Part shown: positions 6,316 to 15,217 of the stretch, piece after piece
How the letters are laid out: each line of letters opens with the position of its first letter
How positions within the stretch are numbered: the stretch's first letter is position 1
DNA from: Lachnospiraceae bacterium
Lineage (GTDB): Bacteria; Bacillota; Clostridia; Lachnospirales; Lachnospiraceae
Reading direction: 5' to 3'
Length of the DNA: 19,563 bases
NCBI GenBank assembly: GCA_009774615.1
Contig: VSOC01000069.1
Location: 1 to 19,563 of the forward strand
Notes under the pieces: model-generated
The model's database searches: none
Told to the model about the DNA's origin: nothing
The model's input: only the letters and a program-made list of their open reading frames with translations
Made by a program: the position numbers and the translations under genes

Positions 6316-7284
6316 ATGATTACAATGACAGAAATTGCCAAGTTAACCAAGGTTTCTCAGCCAACCGTTTCCCGTGTACTTAATGGTAATATGAACGTAG
6401 CACCGGATATTCGTGAACGTGTTCTTGCCTGTGCCAAAGAACATCATTACCAGCCTAATGCCCTGGCAAAAGGGCTTCAGGGCAGCCAGACATATCTGCT
6501 CGGCGTACTGCTCACAGATATTTCCAACGGATTTTTTGCGGATATAGCAAAAGCAATTGAAACGGAAGCGCGGAAGCATGGCTACAGCATCATCCTTTTT
6601 AACAGCAATTACAATACAGACAGTGAACGGGAATATCTGGATGTTGTCCGCCGCTACCGGGTGGACGGTGTCCTCGCCGTTCCCATGCGTGAAACCAGTG
6701 ATGTATGGCAGGGCTATGCCCAAAACCTTGATGTACCTGTTGTCGCTGTAACACGTCAGACCAAAGGGCTGGATTCGGTATATGTAGATCATGCAGAAGC
6801 CGGGAGGATGGTTGCCCGCTACCTGCTTCATCAGGGTTATCAGCAGTATTTATTTATCGGAAAGGATTATGACCTTAAATATGTAGGTTTTCGTCATACA
6901 TTATCCGCACAGGGAAAAGCGAAAAACGTTTCCAATATTGTATATCAAAATGACAAGCAGATGAAAGCTGCTCTAAGCGCTTATCTGCCCTGTCAGAAAC
7001 AACGTCTGGGTATTTTTGCCGGAAATGATATTTATGCTCTGCGGATTCTTAACTTTCTTCGGGAACTGCAGTTTATCGTTCCCGCAGAAGCCGGAGTAAT
7101 CGGTTTTGATGATACGATGATGGCCCGCTATCTGAATCCTGGTCTTAGCAGTGTTTCTCAGCCGGTTGAACAGATGGCAAAAGAAGCCGTTTCACGTCTT
7201 TTGTACCGCATTGGACATCCGGGCAAACATCCTCTCTGGGACTGTGCCCTGCACGCCTCGCTTGTCCCAAGACAAAGTTCTTAA
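6316..7284 (+). CDS. LacI/GalR-family transcriptional repressor
   Basis: The 322-residue protein has the standard LacI layout. An N-terminal helix-turn-helix (about residues 4-27, TEIAKLTKVSQPTVSRVLNG) is followed by the hinge region (residues 45-60, YQPNALAKGL), which contacts the operator centre. The rest is a periplasmic-binding-like sugar-sensing domain (YLLGVLLTDISNGFF onward; AGNDIYALRIL; GVIGFDDTMMARY). Length is normal. ATG at 6316 is used; a second ATG at 6325 is equally possible, and neither has a strong ribosome binding site. Identical operators before this gene and before the downstream PTS gene indicate autoregulation and control of that transporter, with the incoming sugar or its phosphate as likely inducer. 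The effector cannot be read from sequence. Confidence 0.93.
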   Translation: MITMTEIAKLTKVSQPTVSRVLNGNMNVAPDIRERVLACAKEHHYQPNALAKGLQGSQTYLLGVLLTDISNGFFADIAKAIETEARKHGYSIILFNSNYNTDSEREYLDVVRRYRVDGVLAVPMRETSDVWQGYAQNLDVPVVAVTRQTKGLDSVYVDHAEAGRMVARYLLHQGYQQYLFIGKDYDLKYVGFRHTLSAQGKAKNVSNIVYQNDKQMKAALSAYLPCQKQRLGIFAGNDIYALRILNFLRELQFIVPAEAGVIGFDDTMMARYLNPGLSSVSQPVEQMAKEAVSRLLYRIGHPGKHPLWDCALHASLVPRQSS

Positions 7285-7312
7285 AAAAGAGCCTTCATCT
7301 GGTTCTTTTTTT
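7283..7312 (+). terminator. Terminator after the LacI-family gene
   Basis: An AAAAAAGAGCC arm pairs with GGTTCTTTTTTT (one G-U pair) around a TTCATCT loop, ending in seven T residues. It overlaps the stop codon and separates the regulator transcript from the permease operon. Confidence 0.85.
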
Positions 7313-7323
7313 AAAGGCAGTGT

Positions 7324-7335
7324 GAATACGCATTC
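7324..7335. promoter_or_regulatory. LacI-family operator 2
   Basis: GAATACGCATTC, differing from operators 1 and 3 at one centre-flanking base. It lies 112 bases before the PTS start. Its flanks (TGTG on the left, CGCAAAATA on the right) are shared with operator 3. Confidence 0.75.
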
Positions 7336-7370
7336 TTCGCAAAATATTTAGATATTTTTTGCTGCATTGT

Positions 7371-7382
7371 GAATACGTATTC
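7371..7382. promoter_or_regulatory. LacI-family operator 3
   Basis: Perfect palindrome GAATACGTATTC, 47 bases centre to centre from operator 2 (about 4.5 helical turns). The permease promoter must lie in or next to these operators, but I could not assign one with confidence; TATTCT inside operator 3 is one -10 candidate. Confidence 0.8.
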
Positions 7383-7401
7383 TGCAAAATAATGCACCTA
7401 A

Positions 7402-7415
7402 CCCTTCAATAAGGG
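7402..7415 (+). other. Short hairpin in permease leader
   Basis: CCCTT-CAAT-AAGGG can form a five-base-pair stem in the 5' untranslated region, between operator 3 and the AAAGGA ribosome binding site. Its role is unknown and it could be chance. Confidence 0.3.
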
Positions 7416-7446
7416 ATAAATAACACAACAGAAAGGAAACAAGATT

Positions 7447-9333
7447 ATGGATTATGCAAAAACAGCACAGCAAATTTATGAGAAGGTGGGGAAAAAGGAA
7501 AACCTCATCTCTGCTGCACACTGCGCCACACGCCTGCGGCTGGTATTAGCAGATAATGCCAAATGTGATGCTAAAGCTGTAGAAGACATTGACGGCGTAA
7601 AAGGTGTGTTCAGTGCATCTGGTCAGCTTCAGATTATTCTGGGAACCGGCGTGGTTAATAAGGTCTATGACGAATTTATTGCCATTTCCGGCCTTACCGC
7701 TGCATCAAAAGAAGAAGTCAAGGCCGCAGCAGCAGCCAAACAAAATGTGTTCAAACGTGCCATCAAAACCCTGGGTGACGTTTTTGTTCCCATTATTCCG
7801 GCTATCGTGGCCAGCGGTTTTCTTATGGGAATTATGGAAGCGCTGACCTTTATGGTCAATAATGGCTTTTTAAACATAAACACCTCCGGCTCCATCTATG
7901 TCTTTGCAAACCTGTTTGCCAACACAGCCTACACTTTCCTGCCCATCCTGATCGCCTTCAGCGCAGCCAGGGCTTTTGGCGGAAATCCCTTCCTGGGCGC
8001 AGTCATTGGTATGATTATGATCCATCCTAACCTGCAGAATGCCTGGACAGTGGCAACGGAAGGCGTACTCCAGACACAAAAAGTCTGGTTCGGCCTTTAC
8101 AGCGTGGATATGGTTGGGTATCAGGGTCATGTTATCCCGGTAATTATCGCTGTATGGGTTCTGTGTTTTATTGAAAAACGCCTGCACAAAGTAGTTCCTG
8201 CCATGCTGGATTTGTTCGTAACACCATTAGTAAGTGTATTTGCTGCCGGTTATCTTACGCTTTCGATTATCGGGCCTATTTTTGTTGCTGTTGAAAATGG
8301 AATTATCAATGGAATTCTAACCCTGCTCACCCTGCCTTTTGGTCTGGGAAGTATGGTCATGGGCGGTCTTTACTCTTTGACGGTAGTGGGTGGTATCCAT
8401 CATATGTACACCGTAATCGATGTAGGCCAGATTGCTCAGTACGGTTTTACCTACTGGCTGCCCTTAGCTTCTGCTGCCAACCTTGCTCAGGGTGCAGCAA
8501 CCTTGGCGGTTGCACTGAAAACCAAAAACACGAAAATTAAATCGGTAGCCCTTCCGTCTTCCCTTTCCTGCTTTATGGGCATTACAGAACCGGCCATCTT
8601 CGGTGTAAATCTGCGCCATTTTAAACCGTTTGTCTGTGGTGCCATTGGCGGTGCCGCAGGTGCCATGTATGCGTCCCTGACAGGTCTGGGAGCCAGCGGT
8701 ACAGGTGTAACCGGAATCTTCGGTCTTCTTTTGTGTCTTCATGATTCCGTTAATTACATCCTGATGATGCTTATTTCCGTAGGCGTGTCTTTTGCGCTGA
8801 CCTGGTTCTTTGGCTTTAAAGATGAGGAAACTGCCCCTGCTAAAGAAGAAAAATCTCAGCCACAGCCGCTCACAGTAGAGTGTCAGCCCGGTATCGTTTA
8901 TGCTCCTGTTTCCGGTACAGTCATTCCTTCCGAGGAAATCCCGGATGCAACCTTTGCCGCTGGTGTCCTTGGCCGCGGAATTGGAATCAACCCCGCAGAA
9001 GGTCTTGTCGTAGCTCCCTTTGACGGAGAAATTTCCTTTGTAACCGATACAAAACACGCCGTAGGGGTTACATCTTCTGACGGTATGGAACTGCTTATTC
9101 ATGTAGGTGTTGATACTGTAGCCATGGCAGGCGACGGCTTTACATGTTTCGTCCAGATGGGACAAAAAGTAAAAATCGGCGAAAAACTGATTACCTTTGA
9201 CCGTGAAAAAATAAAACAAGCCGGACATCCTGACTGTGTTGCCGTACTTCTTTCCAATGCTGCAAACTACCCTGATTTGTCCATTCAAAGCGGCACCTGC
9301 CATGCACTGGACAAAGTCATTAAAGTCTGCTAA
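7447..9333 (+). CDS. PTS sugar transporter, EIIBCA, sucrose/glucoside family
   Basis: The 628-residue membrane protein imports a sugar and phosphorylates it. The IIB domain (1-85) has the phospho-accepting cysteine C26 (HCATRLRLVL). The IIC domain (about 105-460) has multiple hydrophobic segments and sucrose-family signatures (GGIHHMYTVID; MGITEPAIFGVNLR). A linker rich in E, P and Q near 465-480 leads to a glucose-type IIA domain with its two histidines at H537 and H552 (LLIHVGVD), 15 residues apart as in EIIA-Glc. All three domains are complete, so only EI and HPr are needed. Closest family feel is sucrose-specific ScrA, but substrate is not certain: no sucrose-6-phosphate hydrolase lies nearby. 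An AAAGGA site precedes the ATG. It forms an operon with the metallo-hydrolase 75 bases downstream and is probably repressed by the adjacent LacI-type protein. Confidence 0.93.
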   Translation: MDYAKTAQQIYEKVGKKENLISAAHCATRLRLVLADNAKCDAKAVEDIDGVKGVFSASGQLQIILGTGVVNKVYDEFIAISGLTAASKEEVKAAAAAKQNVFKRAIKTLGDVFVPIIPAIVASGFLMGIMEALTFMVNNGFLNINTSGSIYVFANLFANTAYTFLPILIAFSAARAFGGNPFLGAVIGMIMIHPNLQNAWTVATEGVLQTQKVWFGLYSVDMVGYQGHVIPVIIAVWVLCFIEKRLHKVVPAMLDLFVTPLVSVFAAGYLTLSIIGPIFVAVENGIINGILTLLTLPFGLGSMVMGGLYSLTVVGGIHHMYTVIDVGQIAQYGFTYWLPLASAANLAQGAATLAVALKTKNTKIKSVALPSSLSCFMGITEPAIFGVNLRHFKPFVCGAIGGAAGAMYASLTGLGASGTGVTGIFGLLLCLHDSVNYILMMLISVGVSFALTWFFGFKDEETAPAKEEKSQPQPLTVECQPGIVYAPVSGTVIPSEEIPDATFAAGVLGRGIGINPAEGLVVAPFDGEISFVTDTKHAVGVTSSDGMELLIHVGVDTVAMAGDGFTCFVQMGQKVKIGEKLITFDREKIKQAGHPDCVAVLLSNAANYPDLSIQSGTCHALDKVIKVC

Positions 9334-9408
9334 GATAATACCAATTGCTCTGCGCTTCATACTTCCTGCACTGCAATCATAATCCAAATCTAAAAGCGAG
9401 GTATTTTT

Positions 9409-10242
9409 ATGAAAATATTATATATGGGTACAGCCGCTGCCGAGGGCTGGCCAGGGCTGTTTTGTTCCTGCCCCATCTGTACTCATGCCAGAAAAGCAGG
9501 CGGACGAAACCGGCGCACCCGAACACAGGCGCTTCTGGATAACACCTTGTTGATTGACTTTCCGCCGGATACCTATGTTCATGCATTGCAATATGAACTG
9601 AACCTTGGTACTGTTCATACATTATTGGTTACACACAGCCATATGGATCACTGGTTTCCCACGGATCTGATTCACCGACACGAACACTTCGGACATGGTG
9701 CCGAGGGTGTGTTGGATGTTTACGGCAATGAAGCAGTTAAAAAAGCTTTTGATGAGCACATCCTGATTGACCGCTTCAAACCGCATCCCATTGACGATAC
9801 TGTTCATTTCCATATAACCCATGGCGGCGATCTTATCCGCAGCGGAGGCTGGGAGATTACTGCCGTTCCTGCCGACCATGATAAGCGTGAAGAATGCCTG
9901 GTTTATATTTGCAAAAAAGATGGCAAAACGGTATTTTATGGTCATGACACGGGCTGTAACCTGTCCCCGGAAGCATGGGCACTGATTAAAAAAGAAAAAT
10001 TTGATCTGGTCAGCCTGGATGCTACGATGGGAACCAAATCGGTTAAAGAATATCATATGGGACTGCCGGACGCCGAGCATATGTTTGAAAAACTATCCGT
10101 TCTGGGATGCACCAACAGTCAAACAGTAAAAGTGGTCAATCATTTCAGTCACAACGGGGAAATGACTTACGATCAGTTAGCTCTTTGGGGAAAAAAACGC
10201 GGCATCCTGGCAGCTTATGATGGAATGGAAGTGGAATTTTAA
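9409..10242 (+). CDS. PhnP-like metallo-beta-lactamase-fold hydrolase
   Basis: The 277-residue cytoplasmic enzyme has the dinuclear metal site of the metallo-beta-lactamase fold: H76-x-H78-x-D80-H81 (THSHMDH), H157 (PADHD), D180 (GHDTG) and H245 (NHFSH). Near the N-terminus C19-x-C21-x2-C24 corresponds to the extra structural zinc cysteines of PhnP, the cyclic-phosphate phosphodiesterase of phosphonate metabolism. No other phn gene is present. Instead it follows a PTS permease in the same operon, with a GCGAGG ribosome binding site. By context it should act on the phosphorylated sugar or a derivative, for example opening a cyclic phosphate, a phosphodiester or a lactone (compare UlaG of ascorbate use, which shares the fold). 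The exact reaction is unknown. Confidence 0.85.
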   Translation: MKILYMGTAAAEGWPGLFCSCPICTHARKAGGRNRRTRTQALLDNTLLIDFPPDTYVHALQYELNLGTVHTLLVTHSHMDHWFPTDLIHRHEHFGHGAEGVLDVYGNEAVKKAFDEHILIDRFKPHPIDDTVHFHITHGGDLIRSGGWEITAVPADHDKREECLVYICKKDGKTVFYGHDTGCNLSPEAWALIKKEKFDLVSLDATMGTKSVKEYHMGLPDAEHMFEKLSVLGCTNSQTVKVVNHFSHNGEMTYDQLALWGKKRGILAAYDGMEVEF

Positions 10243-10247
10243 TCGAA

Positions 10248-10275
10248 ATCCCCCTTAGCAAAACGCAAGGGGGAT
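10248..10275. terminator. Shared hairpin between sugar operon and sbcC
   Basis: Strong stem ATCCCCCTT/AAGGGGGAT with an inner GC/GC pair. On the minus strand it is followed by TTTCGATTAAAATT, on the plus strand by no T run, so it works best as terminator of the MATE-sbcD-sbcC direction but may block both convergent transcripts. Confidence 0.7.
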
Positions 10276-10319
10276 ATTGAATGCAGCAAACGGAAAATAC
10301 GCGCCGGACGAGCAATCAT

Positions 10320-13300
10320 CTACACATAAATCTCCGCTCTGCTCCCTCCGCTCTTTTCCTTGACCACCACAATCTTCTTGTCAATCTTATCCTTTAATTC
10401 GCTCACATGGGAGATAATTCCCACCAGCCGGTTTCCGTCGGTCTGCCTTACCAGTGCATGATACGCCTGCTGCAGTGCATGTTCATCCAGGCTTCCAAAC
10501 CCCTCATCCACAAACATAGTTTCCATCTGTATCCCTCCTGCTGTGGACTGAATCTCCTCTGACAATCCCAGGGCCAGGGAGAGCGAGGCGATAAACGATT
10601 CCCCGCCGGACAATGTCTTTACGCTCCTCTCCGTTCCGTTATAATGATCCACAACATTCAGTTCCAGTCCGCCCTGGCTCTTATTATTGCCTGCCCCAAC
10701 CATGCGCTTAAACTCATACTGCCCGCCGGACATCTTCATCAGACGCAGATTGGCGCGGCGGACAATCCGGTCAAAATATGTCGTCTGTATGTAGGTTTCC
10801 AGCATCATTTTCTCTTTGCTTTTTAACTCCCCGTTCAATGTATCCGATAAATTCGACAGCCACCCGTACCGTTCCTCCAGCGCTGTCAAATCCTTTGATT
10901 TTTTCCGAATATTCTCCAGCAGACGTTCATTGGTTTCCCGCCGGAAATGCAGCGCCTTTTCCTTTTCTTTTGCCGCTTCTTTCTTCTGCTTATATCCAGT
11001 CTGTTTTTCCACCTCTTCGGCTAAACAAATCCTTTCTGCATGTTCTAACTGCTCAAGAAGAGATTCCCTGCGCCCTTTCAGTTTGTCCTGTTCACGAACA
11101 CAGGCAAGGTAATCCTTCTCCGCATGATTATAAGCTTCCAAAAGGGTATTCAACGCGGTTTGCCATCGTTTCTCCTCTTCTTTTGCCGCATCCAGATCCC
11201 TGTAATGAAGCTTCTGGGCCAATTCCTGCGCCTGTTTTTCTTTCTCCTGTTTCTCTGCCAGCAGCGATGTAATCCTTTCCCCTGTTTTTTGAAGCTCTCC
11301 CTGCAGTTTTTCGACCGCAGCTTCTTTTTCAGGAATCTCCGCCTCCAGCTTCTTTTTCCTGCAAATATTCTTATCCTCTTCAGCGATCTGCTGTTTTAAT
11401 TCTGCGATAACTTCCCCCAAGCGCAGGATTTCTTCCTCCGTGTTCTCAATACAGGCAGGTTCTTTCAGCTGGTTTTGCAGGGCTTCTATCCGTACCCTTA
11501 ATGCATCCCGCTCCTTTTCACACTTCGACAATCCTTCCCTTGCCTTCTGATAGGCGGTCTTCAGTTCTTCTTGCTCTCTGCGCAATGAATACTGCCTGTT
11601 TTCTGCCTCTTGTTTACCCGAACTGTGCAGTTCCCCGGCAAGCGCACGGATCTGCTTATCCAGTTCCTCTTTCTGCGCTTCATCCCTGGCAATTTGCTTC
11701 TCTTTCTCTGCCAGTTCTTCGTTTAGTGCATTTATTTCCTTTTCTTTTTTGGTTATCTTCTCTTCCAGTTCCTCTCTTTGCTTTGCCTGTGCTTCTTCCT
11801 TCCGGATTTCTCTCTCAATCTTTTTCCGTTTATCTTCCGCTAGAAGCCGCTGTTCCTCTGCCATCTGCGCGGTTTTGGTAAGATTCATGTCCCATTCTGT
11901 CCCTGTTTCAGCAGCAGACGGTACTCTCCCGGAAAGATTCACCTTCCCTGCCCATCCTGCATATCCCTCAAGCGCTTCCATTTGTTTCTTTAACTGTGTT
12001 TCCTTCCCGGAAAACTCTCCACAGATTTTCCCGGCTTCCACACTGGCATCCTGGGCTGCTTTTGCCGCCCGTTCAGAATCACGGTTTGCCTGTTCTATGG
12101 CTTCCTTTTCCGGTACCTCGTCCGGAATAAAGGCCGTCTGCGGATGATGGCGGGAACCGCACACCGGGCATGGCATTCCTTCTGACAGTCCTTTCGCCAG
12201 CAAACCTGCCTGCCCGTCCAAAAACGCCTGATTCATCTGAACATAACGGTTTTTCAGCCGATTTGCACCTTCCTGGGCTTTTTTATAGAGCATTTGCTGC
12301 TCCTCTAATTTTCTTTGCAGAGATTGATACCCGTTTATCTCCTGACAAAGTTTCTCTAAATCATTAAGATAAGCCTCTTCCTGCGCCTTCTCCCTAAGCA
12401 GTCTTTCCTTTCTTTCCCCGGCTCCGCGCAGGCTCTCCTGCTGTTTTCGGTCTTCGGCCTGTATTTTCTCAAGAGCTTCCTTTTCCTGCCGCTTTTTTTC
12501 GGTTTCTTCCTGATTCTTATGTAAACAGTTTTCCAACTTTTGGGCGCTTTGCTTCTTTTCCTCCAGCCGCTTATACTTTGGCATTTCCTGTTCTAAAATG
12601 GTAAGTTCTCTCCCGATTTCTTCCTGGCGCACGGTCTTTTGCTCTTCTTTTTCAAAAGCATTCTTCCATTCCTCCAGGCGCAGAACCTCCTCTTGCTCTT
12701 CTTTGCGGGTAATAACCAAATTTTTACAAATTCTTTCGCATTCTTCTGCCTTTTCCTTTTGGGATACAAGTTTTTCCCGCTGTTCTCCGGCAGAAGACAG
12801 GCACGATAATTCCTTTTTCAGCCATTTCAGTTCCTTTTCCTTCTGCCCTGCATCTTCCTCCTTCTCTCTCTTGCTCCTCTGGCTGTCTTCCAGATCTCTG
12901 ACCAGCTGCTTAATCGTTTCAGAAAATTGTTTCTGCTTTTCGTATTCTGCTAATTCCTCACCCAGCAGCGCCAATTGTTTTTTTATTTCTTCCTGCTGCG
13001 GCTTTTTTTCCTCTTCCTGGTGAAAAACCTCTTCCTTTTCTTTCAGCAATCTGGTATTTTCCTCTTCCCTGCGCCGGACATCCTCCAGGTTTGTTTTTGC
13101 CTTCTCCTGCTCCTGCGCCTTGCCAATCCGGGTATCTATCTTTTCCAGTCCTTCTTCCAGCTGCTTTACTTCTGCATTCAGCCTTTCTTCTTCCGAAACC
13201 TCCCTTGCGATCAGCCTTTCCAACAATTCCATGGTATCCTTAATCGTCAGCTTTCCATCCCTGGCCTTTTCCACATCCGAAAAAGCCGTCTGGCACCGTT

Positions 13301-13952
13301 CATCCTCGTCACAGTCAATCGCCTGCACATACTGCTGGACACTCTTTCTGGCATCCTGACATTCTCGATAGGCATTCCTTTCCTGATCCTTGACCTGTCT
13401 TTGCAGGGTCTGATAATCCTGCGTCTGAAACACCTTCCGAAAAATCTCCTGCCTCTCCCTGGTATCTGCCAGAAGCAGCTTGCGGAAATCTCCCTGGGCA
13501 AGCATGGCAATCTGCGAAAACTGATTCCGGTCAATGCCAAGAATCTCCTTAATCGCCTCGTCCACTTCCCTGGGCTTTGTAATCACCCGATCCGGGCAGA
13601 TAAGCTGTGCTCCTGCCTTTTCCTCGGTCATCCCCCCGCCCCGCTTTGCCGGACGCAGATACCTGGGATTTCGTTTAACCGTATATTCCTTTCCCCCATG
13701 CGAAAACAAAAGCTCCACCTCGGTAGGCGTGTTCGGATCGGCATACTGCGAGCGGAGCATGGAAGATTCCCGGATGTCCCCGCTGGCCTCTCCGTACAAA
13801 GCATAAGTAATGGCATCAAAAATCGTCGTCTTTCCGGCCCCGGTATCTCCGGTAATCAGATACAACCCCCGATTTCCCAGTTCGCGCAGTGCCAGTTCTG
13901 TCCGTCCCGCATAAGGGCCGAATGCCGATATTACAAGATTTAATGGCCGCAT
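10320..13952 (-). CDS. sbcC: Exonuclease SbcC (Rad50-like ATPase)
   Basis: The 1210-residue protein is the SMC/Rad50-type ATPase of the SbcCD nuclease, which opens and degrades hairpins and double-strand ends during repair and replication. From the start ATG, Walker A is at residues 35-42 (GDTGAGKT). Two very long coiled coils rich in E, K and Q flank the zinc hook C595-P-V-C598. The C-terminal half-site has the ABC signature LSGGES, Walker B MFVDEGFGSLDE and the H-loop ISHVSELKD. Length is typical. ATG at 13952 was preferred over an in-frame TTG 42 bases earlier because GAGGGAGGG lies just upstream and the protein then begins at the conserved MRPLNLVISAFGPY. It starts 55 bases after sbcD. 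Confidence 0.97.
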   Translation of the reverse strand: MRPLNLVISAFGPYAGRTELALRELGNRGLYLITGDTGAGKTTIFDAITYALYGEASGDIRESSMLRSQYADPNTPTEVELLFSHGGKEYTVKRNPRYLRPAKRGGGMTEEKAGAQLICPDRVITKPREVDEAIKEILGIDRNQFSQIAMLAQGDFRKLLLADTRERQEIFRKVFQTQDYQTLQRQVKDQERNAYRECQDARKSVQQYVQAIDCDEDERCQTAFSDVEKARDGKLTIKDTMELLERLIAREVSEEERLNAEVKQLEEGLEKIDTRIGKAQEQEKAKTNLEDVRRREEENTRLLKEKEEVFHQEEEKKPQQEEIKKQLALLGEELAEYEKQKQFSETIKQLVRDLEDSQRSKREKEEDAGQKEKELKWLKKELSCLSSAGEQREKLVSQKEKAEECERICKNLVITRKEEQEEVLRLEEWKNAFEKEEQKTVRQEEIGRELTILEQEMPKYKRLEEKKQSAQKLENCLHKNQEETEKKRQEKEALEKIQAEDRKQQESLRGAGERKERLLREKAQEEAYLNDLEKLCQEINGYQSLQRKLEEQQMLYKKAQEGANRLKNRYVQMNQAFLDGQAGLLAKGLSEGMPCPVCGSRHHPQTAFIPDEVPEKEAIEQANRDSERAAKAAQDASVEAGKICGEFSGKETQLKKQMEALEGYAGWAGKVNLSGRVPSAAETGTEWDMNLTKTAQMAEEQRLLAEDKRKKIEREIRKEEAQAKQREELEEKITKKEKEINALNEELAEKEKQIARDEAQKEELDKQIRALAGELHSSGKQEAENRQYSLRREQEELKTAYQKAREGLSKCEKERDALRVRIEALQNQLKEPACIENTEEEILRLGEVIAELKQQIAEEDKNICRKKKLEAEIPEKEAAVEKLQGELQKTGERITSLLAEKQEKEKQAQELAQKLHYRDLDAAKEEEKRWQTALNTLLEAYNHAEKDYLACVREQDKLKGRRESLLEQLEHAERICLAEEVEKQTGYKQKKEAAKEKEKALHFRRETNERLLENIRKKSKDLTALEERYGWLSNLSDTLNGELKSKEKMMLETYIQTTYFDRIVRRANLRLMKMSGGQYEFKRMVGAGNNKSQGGLELNVVDHYNGTERSVKTLSGGESFIASLSLALGLSEEIQSTAGGIQMETMFVDEGFGSLDEHALQQAYHALVRQTDGNRLVGIISHVSELKDKIDKKIVVVKEKSGGSRAEIYV

Positions 13953-14007
13953 CCGTTTCCCTCCCTCATCTTCTCTATCCTTACTTTGCCGCAAATCTTT
14001 TTGATTC

Positions 14008-15144
14008 TCATCCTTTCTCCTCCCAGATTTTCTCTATCAGTTCCGTTATCAGTCCTTCCTGCGCTTCATTCATTGGCTGATTATTCTGCTTTTCATAAAA
14101 ATCAAAAATTAATTCCGCCGGCGTTTTCGCTTCCACATCTTCCCCGCCCGTAATCTCCTGATTTTCCCTCGTTCTTCGGTTATCATAATCCAGTTTCATC
14201 AAATTGGGATAAATCACGCGCAGCTTTCCGACAGCATCCACGACGTCTTCCTCATCCGTAAGCGTAATATGTACATAATCATCCAGAACAGTACCCTCAT
14301 AATTTTTCTTATTTGTCAATTCCTCATAGGTTCCCCTTAATTCGCGCAAATCATGAAGCGGAACTAAATCTGCGGTGCGTATCTGTATTTCTCCCTTTTC
14401 CTTCATTTCCAAAACCGTAACCGACTTTCTGTGTCCTGCCTCCGAAAAGGAATATTTTAACGGCGTCCCGCAATACCGAATCGTTTCCCTGCCCACCTGC
14501 TGCGGCCCGTGGATGTGCCCTAAGGCCACGTAATCAAAGGCAGCAAACACCGAAGCGTCCACATTGTCCGAACCTCCCACGGAAATCTCTTCCGATTCCG
14601 AGCGCACCGCCCCGGTTACAAACTGATGGGTGAGCAGAACATTCCTCTCCTCCTCATGAATCTCCATATGGGAAATCGCCGCACAAAGGGCTTCCGTATA
14701 AGATTCCGCCTTCTCCTCCGGAAATGCGTTCCGCACATGCACAGGCTTAATAAAGGGAAGCATGTAAATATTTACCGTCCCATACGCATCCTTTAAAGAA
14801 ACCGGCTCCACCCTTCCGCAGTAAACCGGTGCAATATGAATCCCGCTGGCTTCAATTAATTCTGCGGCAAAGGCCAGCCGTTCCGGCGAGTCATGATTCC
14901 CGCTGATCACAAACACCTGCAGATTTTGCCGGGAAAGCTGCTTTAAAAAATCATCAAAAAGCCCCACCGCCTCCACCGAAGGAACGGACTTGTCATAGAT
15001 ATCCCCCGCAAGCAGGACAGCATCCGGCTTTTCTTCTTTGATTACCTCAAGAATTTTCTTTAGGATGTATTTCTGATCGTCAATCATGGAAAACTCATTC
15101 ACTCTCTTTCCCAGGTGAAGATCAGATAAATGGATGAACTTCAT
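14008..15144 (-). CDS. sbcD: Exonuclease SbcD (Mre11-like)
   Basis: The 378-residue nuclease subunit pairs with SbcC, encoded directly downstream. All phosphoesterase motifs of the Mre11/SbcD family are visible: DLHLG near the N-terminus (D8, H10), GDIYD, SGNHDSPERL, LTHQF and GHIHG. These bind two manganese ions for 3'-5' double-strand exonuclease and hairpin endonuclease activity. The C-terminal part carries the SbcC-binding region. ATG at 15144 (MKFIHLSDLHLG) is preferred by family comparison and an AAGGAAG site; an ATG two codons earlier, at 15150, is nearly as good. It lies 97 bases after the MATE gene, so the three may share a transcript. Confidence 0.95.
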   Translation of the reverse strand: MKFIHLSDLHLGKRVNEFSMIDDQKYILKKILEVIKEEKPDAVLLAGDIYDKSVPSVEAVGLFDDFLKQLSRQNLQVFVISGNHDSPERLAFAAELIEASGIHIAPVYCGRVEPVSLKDAYGTVNIYMLPFIKPVHVRNAFPEEKAESYTEALCAAISHMEIHEEERNVLLTHQFVTGAVRSESEEISVGGSDNVDASVFAAFDYVALGHIHGPQQVGRETIRYCGTPLKYSFSEAGHRKSVTVLEMKEKGEIQIRTADLVPLHDLRELRGTYEELTNKKNYEGTVLDDYVHITLTDEEDVVDAVGKLRVIYPNLMKLDYDNRRTRENQEITGGEDVEAKTPAELIFDFYEKQNNQPMNEAQEGLITELIEKIWEEKG

Positions 15145-15173
15145 TCGCATCTTCCTTTCCTTGTCATCAGAAT

Positions 15174-15208
15174 CCGGTATGCTGAAAATGAACGTGTCAG
15201 CACACCGG
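15174..15208. other. Twelve-bp inverted repeat before sbcD
   Basis: Arms CCGGTATGCTGA (15174-15185) and TCAGCACACCGG (15197-15208) pair over 12 positions with one G-U when read on the minus strand, with an 11-base loop. No T tract follows, so it is not a normal terminator. It ends about 24 bases before the sbcD start and could affect its translation or messenger stability. Confidence 0.6.
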
Positions 15209-15217
15209 CAATGCCTC

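Noticed and set aside
7324..7382. CcpA cre sites
   Set aside because: The palindromes have a central CG like cre sites, but the outer bases differ from the cre consensus and the same motif precedes the local LacI-family gene, so local control explains them better.
8464..9387. Long minus-strand frame of 307 codons
   Set aside because: It lies wholly opposite the PTS permease gene, whose domains and catalytic residues are clear; composition is that of an antisense shadow.
12975..13943. Long plus-strand frame of 322 codons
   Set aside because: Antisense to the N-terminal third of sbcC; it arises from the Glu/Lys-rich coiled-coil codons, which read as Leu/Phe/Ser-rich protein on the other strand.
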